From Chloroflexota bacterium (GTDB taxonomy: Bacteria > Chloroflexota > Anaerolineae > Promineifilales > Promineifilaceae), in NCBI GenBank assembly GCA_008501785.1, contig QQUD01000843.1:1-7371 (forward strand): DNA of 7,371 nucleotides. The letters run 5' to 3'. The translations under genes were made by a program, and so were the position numbers. Below the pieces are notes generated by a model. It ran no database searches. It was not told where the DNA came from and worked only from the letters and a program-made list of their open reading frames with translations. The stretch's first letter is position 1. Every line of letters begins with the position of its first letter. Positions 1-7,371 of the stretch are shown one piece after another.

Positions 1-673
1 CATTTTGCCATAGACGATAATTACCACCATAGATCAAATGCATCTCACCATTTAACCCTGCTGCCGCATCTATCGGTGGGTTTCCAAATATCCCCAACCA
101 ACTTAGATCAGATATTCCACTCGCCCAGGTGCCATCTACAAGGCGATACCGGTGCAGAAGAACATTCGCCTCATTTCCATCATTACTGGAGCTCGAATAG
201 GAATGATTCCAGTAAACATGAACAGTATTGTTACTATCAACAACAATACCTGGCTGATGGCGCGCATAATCAGATGATTCATCACCAGCTAGATAATCAT
301 TGATATCAAACAACGAAGAAATATCATCTGGTTGGCTCCATGTTAAGCCGCTATCGGTTGAATTGCTGTAGAGAATCTCTCCATTGCCTACCCAAGCTAA
401 ATGGATGGTATTATCTGGACCAACAGCGATCATCGGGCTATGATGTGTCGCAGTCATGTAGATTGTGCTGGTCAATATGTTTGTATCTGTAATGTTGATT
501 GTGCCTGTTATCAAGTTTACAGTCGTTATGTTTTGTGTGACTGTAATTGGTGTCGCCAGGCTGAAATCATATAACATTACCTCACCTGCTTCACTCCAAA
601 CAAAATGTAGCATATCATTAGTATCTATTGCTAAACTTGGAAAAGCAGAATCTGTGGGGCTATTTGACAAGTT
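1..673 (-). repeat. Long direct repeat, copy B (open at the window edge)
   Basis: Partner of 5566-6160. Positions 1-127 are base-for-base identical to 5566-5692, and 323-416 to 5882-5975. Between them are scattered substitutions and one 6-base in-frame length difference. Above 417 the copies diverge, though they remain clearly homologous in protein (for example FVWSEAGEV in both). The repeat reaches position 1, so its full length is not known. Confidence 0.93.
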
Positions 674-3600
674 TAAATCATTATGAAAAACTCCTTCAAT
701 GTGATTACCTGGATACATCTTTTGCCCATCATTACTCGCCTCAAACACGCGTTCATCATTACCATCGTAAACAAAATGGGTCGTTGTTGAAATTGTGGCC
801 GTTTCGCTAATTACACTTGTCAACAAATTAGCGGCATCATATGTATAGCTAATAATTGTCCCGCTGTTTAAAATGCGGTTCACCATATTTCCATTATCAT
901 CATAAAGATAATTAGTATCCATCGAATCCGTGTTTGGTAAGTGCGGGCGATTTTGTGGATCATTATAAGTCAACCCTAACCCGTCCCGATTCGTTAAATT
1001 GCCTAGATTATCATAATCATAATCCTGTTCATAAGCAGCTATGCTAGCATTGATTCCATCTAAACGATTCAAACCATCATAATATGGATCAAACGAGAAT
1101 CCCGAACCCAAATCCTCCCATAAATCTAGATTTCCAACAGGATTAAAAACAAACCTCAAATCCTGCAAATCTGAATTCACTGTTCTTGCCGATTCTGGCC
1201 GGAAGGTGTCTGGATCATAGTCGAAATCTTGAACAATCCCGTTCCCTAATGCCCAATTATCTGGCTGCCCTAAGGGATCGTAAGTTGCGTTTGACAGGTA
1301 CGTATTGTATCCCGTTACATTATTAATCTGATTTAAATCATTATATCCATAGGTTACGACTTCTCCATCAGGATATGTCATAGTTTGCAAACGACCATAC
1401 CCATCATAAAGATAACTCGTTGTAAAGGTATTGTTGCCAATTGTTTTCACTTCTGATCCTAACTGTCCAGAAGGGAAATAGTTCCATACAGTCTGTCCAG
1501 ACCCATCTATCATAATCGTCTGCATGACGCTGGGATATTCAAAATCAATGTCTATTGTGTCTACTATCTCCGACCCAACAGGGATTGTGTATGTTTTCAG
1601 ATCCAACCTACCAATCAAATCATACGCCAGGGTTGTCACAACACCCCGTGCATCTTTTTGGGTATGTAAGTTCCCTTGATCGTCATACGTATACGTCCAA
1701 TAACCCATATCTGGGTCACTCAATCCTACTTTACGCCCCAGACTATCGTAATATATACGTGTCACATTATCATCAGGGTCTGTAATTTTTAGCGAAGAAT
1801 TGGGTATATTGTCTAAATAATCATAAGTTGTCTCCAAACCGCCCTTTTCTTCAACACCAGTCACACGACCCAATCCATCAATTTTGTATTCAGTTGAGAC
1901 ATAACGGCCGTCATACACAATCACCGTTTGCCAATCAGGATATTCATATATTGTGGTTCCATCTCGTCCATCGACATGCAAAGGCCGCCCCAGTGCATCA
2001 TAGGTTGTATCTAACTCAACACCAGATGAACCAACGTCATGGGGCAACGTAGACATCACCACACGCCCTTGACTGTCGTACTCATATGTTGTTTCCAACT
2101 GGCCTAGCTGCACCTCCTTATAAAGTTGTCCTAAGCCATTATAGGATTGTTCCAAATAGTTTTGCTTGCCAAATGCAGCTATACTGATCATTAAGTCGAC
2201 AATTGTTTCTTTATCAATATCATTGTAGACATACTCAACAGTCCCATTAACATCAATTTGTTTTTCTATGCGCCCGAACGGATCATACTCGTAGTGAATT
2301 GTATAATTACTCGCGTTTGTTTTGCTTAACAGCACGCCGAACTTCGGATCATATGCATAAGTTTCAACATACCCATTTGCATATTGAACTCTTTTTGGAA
2401 AAGTATTATAGGAATCAAATTCTTCAACCTTTGTTACATGATCCGAATCCCCATTCCATGTCTCATCCATATTTCCATACTGATCGAAATGGCTATAGGT
2501 AACTTGAGAGGGGCCGCCATAGGATGAAATATCATTTTGTGTAACTTTTATACCTTCAACAGCATACCCATACCCATTTGCATAAAAATCGTAATCATAG
2601 TGAGTTTCACTTACCCGTGTTTTGCCGCTACCATCATAGATATAAACATGCTCTGGTAAATTAACAAGATATCCACTACTAGGAGATGGTCTGTAATCAA
2701 TCTTGGTTACACGCTCTCCATTCTCCTCAATTCTTGTCACATTGCCATACTCATCATAATCATAACAAGTGGACAGTGCAGGTGCAGCCCCCATCGTTGT
2801 CCAGCTACACTTAAGGTTCTTTCGGGATCTATCATATTTAAATAATGTGCTTGACAGCAAGGTCAAGTTATCTTGCCATATTTTAATACGATAGGGCCTG
2901 CCCCAAGGAACATATATAGCATTCCTTGCGGCATCCAAAGTTGCATTGTAAGTTGGTTCAGGATAAAGTGTAAGGGAAAAGAATGTTTCTCTTTTGGTAC
3001 CTTCCGGATCTATTACAGTTACTTGTTGATGACCCAAGAAGTTGTCATCTTTAAATACAGCACCATCATATTCATATTTAAATTCACGGATGTTTTCATG
3101 AGTATTGTCAACAATTGATCGGGTGGCGACCCGCCAGCGATCCGTGTCCGGGTCTTCCCCCTCTTCTAATGTCGCACCAATAGCCCCAAAATACAATGGG
3201 TCTGCACCATCTTCAATTTTCTTATAATCATAGATGACACTGCCTCCATAACCATTATCAACCGACTGTAAATGGCCTGTTTCAGCATAAGTTAAAGATG
3301 TTGTCGGCAAGCCTTGACCACCCGTACCATGCTCTTGAATGCCAGTCAACATTAAATGATAATTTTTAGGCCCATATATTAGGAAAGGTTTGTCGCCGTC
3401 TTTAGTGAAATAAGCAAAATTTAATTTATAAGTACGCACAAGAGCACCACTAACAAACATCTGAATTTCTTTTATCGCATCTTCATAACCCAAGTCATAG
3501 GATGGGCCTTGTAAAAATTCAGAAAAGGAGATGAAGTGGTCAGCGCGATTTCCAACTGGATTAGTTATATTGGGATCTGGTTGATTATAAACAAAAACTA

Positions 3601-6600
3601 TTTCTCGCTGGTTAGTCAAACCAGCATTAGAGTTGCTTGTATATTTTACCCGAGTTGGTTTTGGAATTGTGTCCGAATAATGAAAATCGGGATCATCGTC
3701 AGGAAGAGGAAAACCGCTAAAATATTCAGTCTGTTTATCGTACTCAATTGAGACGGTGTTGCCATATGCATCTTGTATTTCGTTTAATTCATAACGATAC
3801 ACTTCGCTAGGTATTTCTGTATATGCACTTGCGCTGGCTGAATCTGGAGTGTTTCCAAACTGGTATTGGGTTCCATCTTGTGTTGTAACAATCCAATATG
3901 ACCCAACACCGATACCATTCTTTCCATCAATATGACTTTCAATTTTCCAATAGGTCTCATGCTCAGTATGGTAGCTATTAGAATCTTCACTCTCAGGTAT
4001 CAATTTTTCACTAATGCCATTCAAGTTCAAATAATAATAACCTGAATTAGGGTCAAGCTGGATCCAGCCTAAGCCTGACAGTTCAAATCCATGACCCACA
4101 AGCCCTGCCTGTTGATCCAATAATGTATCCGCAGCGCCAGAATTGTAGACCAGGCTTAAATTTGGCTGCATGCCATGGGTTCCTGGTGGCACTTCTAATG
4201 GATATACATATGTTGATGCACCGGTAAGCAAATCAACGCCACCATTACTGACACTCGGCAGACGACGCAGCGCCGGGATGCTAAATCCATAATTTGTTGT
4301 CAATGCAATGCTGGTAAAGTGGTCAATCTCGCCAGTTACTTTGTTTTGGGATTGATCAACGGTTGTCAAGATTGGTTCCCATTTCAAATCGTCCTCATTC
4401 CAATAGAAAAAGAGTAGGGTTTCTGCCTCTTCTGGTGTGAGGTTAAGCAGGGAGTAATCTATTTCCAACAGGACCGGTTGCGAGAATTGAGTAACTGGAT
4501 CACCGGCGGATTGTGTAACGGCCGTTAAGTCAAACCGATTCAACGTCCCCGCATTTTGCTTCACCTCCGCTTGATAGGGAGTATGGGTGATCACCAACGA
4601 TTCAGTAATCACGCCATTAGGGAATATCACCCGCAAATCTCCCTCAGCCGAAATAATCGTTTGTTCACCAGCATTGGCTGCCAAGGTCTCTGTAATAACC
4701 GGCGTCTCTTCTGCACCCAAATCAATCGTCACATCATCACTTCTTGATGATAGGGCAGTAATGAAGTTCATATAGCCTTGCATAACTTCCAGACCATCTG
4801 TCATTACAGCAGTCAAGGTCACAGTATAAGTACCTGCCGTATCGTAAAGATGAGTCGTCTGTGTCAGAGATGTGGTTGTGGTAATGCCATCACCAAAATC
4901 CCAAATAAGCGAATTAGCAGTAGGTGAGACCTCACTGGTAAATGTAATGGTTTCCGTTGTCAACGCCAGCCTTGTATCTGACCAGAAGTTAACGGTTGGG
5001 GTAATCACACCGGTACCAGTAACGCTTGTAATCACATCGCTTTCTGTCAACAAGGGAACTTCTATCTGCGGCCCCTGATTCGCAATTTCATTCCCGTAAT
5101 AGAGCCAATACTCATTTACGCGATCAAAATCACCATAAAACACATCCAGAGAGGTTCCTGCAGAATGCGTTGCCTCGGCAAGATATGTCAAATGAAACCC
5201 TCCACTACTGCGAGCAGCAATCCGACATGGTCCCATATCATATAATTGTGAGATGTGAAAAGGCGCCACACTTTCTGGCTGTGACCATCCACTAGCATCT
5301 CGCTGTGCATACATCACCCCTTCATTTACGCTTACCCAGTTCAAATAAAGCTCGCCGCTCGGTGCTGCGGCTAAATCAAACCGGTAAACAGAATCTCCTG
5401 GCTCATCTATCAATTCGGGTGAAGACCAGTCAGGTACATTACTTATTTTATATTGATAATAAACTTTATTATTAATTTCATCCCAAACAACGTGAATTGT
5501 ACCGGCAGCATCTACGGCAATGCTACTTGGGCTGCCGGAAATAAATGATTCAGCTCCCCATACACCATTTTGCCATAGACGATAATTACCACCATAGATC
5601 AAATGCATCTCACCATTTAACCCTGCTGCCGCATCTATCGGTGGGTTTCCAAATATCCCCAACCAACTTAGATCAGATATTCCACTCGCCCAAGTGCCAT
5701 CTGTGAGACGATAGCGGTGCAGAAGAACATTCGCCTCATTTCCATCATTACTAGTGCTCGAATAGGAATGGTTCCAGTAAATATGAACAGTATTGTTACT
5801 ATCAACAACAATACCTGGCTGATAGTATGCATAATCAGATCCTGGTATGTTGAAATCATTGATATCAAACAACGAAGAAACATCATCTGGTTGGCTCCAT
5901 GTTAAGCCGCTATCGGTTGAATTGCTGTAGAGAATCTCTCCATTGCCTACCCAAGCTAAATGGATGGTATTATCTAGATCAATAGTGATCGCCGGGCTAT
6001 GATGTGTGCCCGTCAGGTTATTTGACACTGTAATCGGTACAGCCATGTTAAGGTCATAGAAAAAGACTTCACCTGCTTCACTCCAAACAAAGTATGGTAC
6101 ATCGTTGGCATTCATCGCTAGGCACGGACTAGTTGAGTCTGCAGCGCTATTTGAAACACTCATTACATTACTACTCGTAACAAGACCTTTTCCACTGATA
6201 TGGGCAAGTGGTGATTGCAAGGGGAAAGTAATTGCCATAGAAGGGGAAATCACCGGACTAATCTGCACAGGTAGTACATGCCATCCCGCTTCATCACGAT
6301 ATGTAACACGTAAATCATCACCATCCGCCTGCAATTTGCCCTCATCAATCAAGGTATCAGCATCGTCTAACACCACAGATACCGTATTCATACTCACATC
6401 ACTTCCCATAATTGGGTAAGTCGTCGTCAAAGTCATTGGTCGCCGGTAGAAAAAGTCGTCATTCCACCACTCTCCATTTGGCAAATTAGGCACTTCAAAA
6501 ATTACGTCGGTAAATATATAAGCAGAACCTCTCGCATTATCATCACCCGGAGCTCCAACAACAGCCATATTCCCACTAATTGCTACACTACTCCCAAATA

Positions 6601-7371
6601 GGTCCGCAGCTTCCCCATCACTGGCTAACAGTTTCGCTTGTTGCGCCCAGACGGTTCCATCGTAGGTGAAAACATAAGCTGCGCCAGCAGCGCTCCCTAC
6701 TTGATTGTCGTTCCTAGCCCCAACAACAAGCGAATCCTCACTTAGTGACACACTGTAACCAAACAAGTCACCAGCCAAATCTCCATTAGCTACCAGCCTT
6801 GTTTGTTGTGTCCAGGCCGTGCCATCATAGGTGAAAACGTACACAGTCTCTTTACCAGTAGCCCCAACAACGGCCGTATCTCCGCTAATATCCACGCTGT
6901 AACCAAAATAACCTGAAGCTGCACCATCGCTGGCCAATAGTTTGGCTTGCTGTGCCCAATTAGTATTGTCATAGGCAAAAATGTAGGCTGCACCAGAAGC
7001 GGCTCCCTGCGCAGCATCATTTCTGGCACCGACAACAATTGTATTCCCATCAATTGCCAGATCATTTCCAAATTCATTATAGAAATCTCCATCACTGGCC
7101 ATTAGCTTCGCTTGTTGCACCCAGTTAGACCCATTGTAAGCAAAAACATAGGCCGATCCGGGCAAATCGTCCTCTTCATCAATCTCGCTCGTAGCTCCGA
7201 CAACGGCCGTATCACCACTCATTGCCACGCTCACGCCAAACCAATCGTCAGCGACCCCATCACTGGCCAACAGCTTTGCTTGTTGTACCCAAACATCAGC
7301 CACATTATCGAAAGTAAAGATATAGGCGGCACCAGCTTCAACACCCTTCTCGCCGTCAAATTGAGCCCCAA
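1..7371 (-). CDS. Giant YD-repeat (Rhs-like) surface protein with FG-GAP, Asp-box propeller and PKD domains; partial at both ends
   Basis: A single minus-strand frame is open across the whole window and gives about 2,456 residues with no stop and no start in view. The frame was checked at FG-GAP, PKD, Rhs-shell, YD and propeller landmarks and never shifts. Domain order (residues counted from the right edge): FG-GAP_2 propeller 1-288, DUF2341-like 301-394, Asp-box propeller A 395-765, PKD 793-861, ZU5-like 880-1028, SpvB/Rhs N-terminal shell 1033-1534, YD repeats 1535-2226, Asp-box propeller B 2227 to the edge. No transmembrane segment is evident. Only four cysteines were seen, which suits an exported protein. 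From the families, the likely role is extracellular: adhesion, interaction with other cells, or a shell holding a C-terminal effector. Signal peptide, anchor and any toxin tip would lie outside the window. The domain calls are strong but the function is unknown. Confidence 0.95.
449..556 (-). repeat. Degenerate 36-bp tandem repeat (three units) inside propeller copy B
   Basis: Three consecutive 12-residue units are read from high to low coordinate: ATPITVTQNITT (521-556), VNLITGTINITD (485-520) and TNILTSTIYMTA (449-484). The pattern is '..(I/L)T.T(I/Q).(I/M)T.'. By hand count, units 1 and 2 share about 20 of 36 bases and units 2 and 3 about 23 of 36. Copy A has just one such unit (AVPITVSNNLTG), and copy B is longer than copy A by 72 bases at this point, exactly two units. 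The Thr/Ile/Asn composition suggests an extra beta-hairpin or extended loop on the propeller. Confidence 0.65.
692..2767 (-). other. YD-repeat (Rhs) region (residues 1535-2226)
   Basis: About fifteen recognisable YD repeats follow the form Y-x-YD-x-x-G-(N/R): CYDYDEYGNVT, YEYDPFGRIE, YEYDSQGRVV, TTYDALGRPL, YYDSLGRKVG, YTYDDQGNLH, LAYDLIGRLD, LYDGYGRLQT, YDYDNLGNLT, LYDDNGNMVN and YTYDAANLLT among them. YD repeats build the hollow beta-shell seen in Tc toxins, Rhs proteins and teneurins. The late part follows the conserved order of large YD proteins: a '(D)Y.YD.LGN' strand, a 'Y.DP...PH' turn, 'YDDNGNM', 'YDAANLLTSV', 'FVYDGNDERVFE', then 'YPGNHIE'. In relatives the last is usually followed within a short distance by the final strands of the Rhs core (the 'DHLGS' and 'ARYYDP' types). 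None of these is present here. The region stops after GNHIEG and switches to propeller copy B. Confidence 0.93.
2768..4273 (-). other. SpvB/Rhs-type N-terminal shell region (residues 1033-1534)
   Basis: The segment starts LRRLPSVSNGGVDLLTG and continues YPLEVPPGTHGMQPNLSLVYNSG and then GLVGHGFELSGLGW. This is the usual opening of SpvB/TcdB-like and many stand-alone YD proteins: 'G..D..TG...Y.(I/L)P..(V/L)PPG..G..P.L.L.YNSG', then 'G.G..L...GW'. It caps and begins the spiral beta-shell that YD repeats form in Tc-toxin BC structures. Further on are 'LNEIQDAYGNTVSIEYD' near 3735-3790, an irregular stretch with few YD motifs (2800-3700), and strands such as REFKYEYDG that are already YD-like. Two of the four cysteines seen in the window (codons 2807-2809 and 2765-2767) fall close together at its end. 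The assignment to the Rhs-shell family is firm, but exact boundaries are approximate. Confidence 0.8.
4286..4732 (-). other. ZU5-like / beta-sandwich domain preceding the Rhs shell (residues 880-1028)
   Basis: After the PKD domain comes a beta-rich segment: a strand with 'AEGDLRVIFPNGVITE', then 'FDLTAV', 'VLLEIDYSLL', 'LLFFYWNEDDLKWEPI', and finally 'VTGEIDHFTSIAL'. The run of 'G.L.V.FP.G.....V.I', an 'L.IDY' strand, a '..YW.E....W.P.' strand and a closing 'V...(I/L)DHFT..AL' is one I associate with ZU5-like domains in large exported bacterial proteins. In ZU5/UPA proteins such a segment can be autoproteolytic at an H-F/S site. An 'HFTS' sequence is present here at about 4310-4321, but self-cleavage is only a possibility. 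The family name is tentative. Confidence 0.5.
4787..4993 (-). other. PKD domain (residues 793-861)
   Basis: The diagnostic PKD motif WDFGDG is encoded with its Trp codon at 4901-4903. It is followed, at the expected spacing, by H-L-Y-D-T-A-G-T-Y-T-V-T-L-T-A, the second PKD signature. An upstream strand (FWSDTRLALTTETITFTS) supplies the first part of the immunoglobulin-like sandwich. PKD domains are extracellular spacers or binding modules in bacterial surface proteins and secreted enzymes. Here the domain separates the propeller from the Rhs part and probably acts as a stalk. A threonine- and valine-rich linker joins it to propeller A. Confidence 0.92.
5075..6187 (-). other. Asp-box (BNR/sialidase-like) beta-propeller, copy A (residues 395-765)
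   Basis: About 370 residues of repeating beta-blades. Each has the rhythm 'P.IA(V/I)D..NTIH(L/V).W', then a short strand, then 'W(S/A).P'. One exact Asp-box, S-T-D-S-G-L-T-W (S-x-D-x-G-x-T-W), is encoded at 5897-5920. Further blade endings are DWSSPELID (near 5420) and GWSQPESV (near 5270). Asp-boxes are structural turns of sialidase-like and related propellers. I do not see the sialidase catalytic set (arginine triad, Tyr/Glu pair), so enzyme activity is not supported. The likely role is binding. The domain sits between the DUF2341-like domain and the PKD domain. Its first half is repeated as copy B at the left end of the window, with long stretches of identical DNA. Confidence 0.8.
5566..6160 (-). 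repeat. Long direct repeat, copy A
   Basis: Partner of the repeat at 1-673, in the same orientation and same reading frame. The separation is 5,565 bases at the low-coordinate end, 5,559 after a 6-base in-frame indel, and 5,487 after a 72-base in-frame indel; all are multiples of three. Identical blocks include 5566-5692 and 5882-5975. Divergence rises sharply above about 5976. Confidence 0.93.
6188..6469 (-). other. DUF2341-like beta-sandwich domain (residues 301-394)
   Basis: The segment opens with WWNDDFFYRRPMTLTT, continues through a strand ending VSVVLDDADTLIDEGK, and then has DGDDLRVTYRDEAGWHVLP. This order (Trp/Tyr-rich opening followed by R.P.T, an 'LI..GK' turn, then 'G.DLR..Y....W..LP') is characteristic of DUF2341, a beta-sandwich module of unknown function found in many secreted bacterial and archaeal proteins. 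It is linked directly to the FG-GAP propeller through a short PNLPNG linker and leads straight into propeller A. The assignment is by remembered motif only. Its role is probably carbohydrate or surface binding, or structural. Confidence 0.65.
6506..7369 (-). other. FG-GAP_2-type beta-propeller, five blades visible (residues 1-288)
   Basis: Five tandem blades share the pattern aromatic-rich strand, W..Q.AKL-ASDG, then D.FG.SV, then SGDTAVVGA. The 'KL' anchor codons lie at about 7273, 7105, 6940, 6796 and 6631, giving spacings of 56, 55, 48 and 55 residues. Each blade begins with a strand of the type GAAY(I/V)F. A final closing strand (SAYIFTD, ending near 6506) finishes the array. This matches the FG-GAP_2 family of integrin-alpha-like propellers, usually extracellular and often built of seven blades, so about two blades probably lie beyond the right edge. 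Blade 4 is about seven residues shorter than the rest because it has no loop between the VVGA strand and the next blade. Aspartate-rich loops could bind calcium, but no clean DxDxDG loop is visible. The role is inferred as ligand binding or a rigid spacer. Confidence 0.88.

Larger units (their letters stand above)
1..691 (-). other. Asp-box beta-propeller, copy B, partial (residues 2227 to window edge)
   Basis: Directly after the YD strand YPGNHIEG the protein becomes a second copy of the Asp-box propeller. About 230 residues are visible and match residues 406 to about 602 of the same protein. The Asp-box S-T-D-S-G-L-T-W is again present, at 338-361. The first 45 or so residues differ at many positions from copy A; the remainder is nearly identical. 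Copy B carries 24 extra residues (see 449-556) and two extra residues near 275-290. The last 127 bases at the window edge are identical to copy A, so the domain presumably continues beyond it. It occupies the place where the conserved Rhs-core end would normally follow, so it is either an insertion into the shell or a replacement of the usual C-terminal part. Confidence 0.85.

Noticed and set aside
76..303. Plus-strand ORF rich in His and Gln, with an antisense ORF pair in the matching repeat at 5668-5905
   Set aside because: Both are shadows of the Asp-box propeller copies. No matching ORF is preserved in the other copy, so there is no sign of selection on these frames.
2740..2765. Short repeated TCATAA-like triplets, here and near 1005-1025, as a microsatellite or regulatory repeat
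   Set aside because: They encode the recurring Tyr-Asp pairs of YD repeats and follow the codon phase, so they are a consequence of the protein sequence.
1..6160. The two repeats as terminal repeats of a mobile element spanning the region between them
   Set aside because: The repeats encode part of a beta-propeller and are in frame with everything between them. There is no transposase, integrase or terminal inverted repeat, so a coding domain duplication is the better explanation.
5075..6187. An active sialidase
   Set aside because: Only the structural Asp-box is present. I could not find the arginine triad or the Tyr/Glu catalytic pair, and the propeller fragments resemble binding propellers.
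6105..6419. 104-residue plus-strand ORF with an ATG
   Set aside because: It lies antisense to the DUF2341-like/propeller A coding sequence, has no recognisable domain, and its low-complexity residue pattern is what a complementary frame of a beta-rich protein gives.
6790..7095. 101-residue minus-strand ORF
   Set aside because: It is a different phase of the same strand as the FG-GAP blades. Its length reflects the repeated blade sequence, and the large open frame explains the region fully.
1..7371. CRISPR array, tRNA/rRNA, riboswitch, promoter or terminator
   Set aside because: No spaced identical short repeats, cloverleaf-like sequence or intergenic DNA is present. The entire window is coding.

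Overview
The whole window lies inside one protein-coding gene on the minus strand. One reading frame (codons whose first base sits at positions 7369, 7366 and so on down to 4) runs from edge to edge. I found no stop codon while translating it by hand. I checked the frame at more than a dozen well-spaced landmarks and it is the same at each. Neither the start nor the end of the gene is in view, so the protein is at least 2,456 residues long. All shorter ORFs on either strand are shadows of this gene. I see no second gene, RNA gene, promoter, terminator, CRISPR array or insertion sequence.

From N to C terminus (right to left in the window) the protein reads as follows: the last five blades of an FG-GAP_2-type beta-propeller; a DUF2341-like beta-sandwich; an Asp-box (BNR/sialidase-like) propeller, 'copy A'; a PKD domain; a ZU5-like beta domain; a SpvB/Rhs-type N-terminal shell segment; a long YD-repeat (Rhs) region; and then, where the end of the Rhs core would be expected, a second copy of the Asp-box propeller, 'copy B', which runs off the left edge. 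Copy A and copy B share exactly identical DNA blocks of at least 127 bp and of 94 bp, but diverge strongly toward their N-terminal ends. Copy B also carries 72 extra bases that look like two added 36-bp units.

The picture is a giant secreted or surface-anchored bacterial YD-repeat protein, broadly comparable to Rhs, wall-associated YD proteins, Tc-toxin B/C components and teneurins. The propellers and PKD domain would be the extracellular binding and spacer part, and the YD region the predicted hollow beta-shell. Only four cysteines in about 2,450 residues also fits an exported protein. The AT-leaning composition and this mix of domains recall large surface proteins of environmental bacteria such as Chloroflexota (Anaerolineae-like). 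That assignment rests on remembered domain style only and is weak.

The most notable point is the architecture: a near-identical propeller module appears once before the Rhs shell and again spliced in frame into the late YD region. I do not see a defence system or other multi-gene system here.
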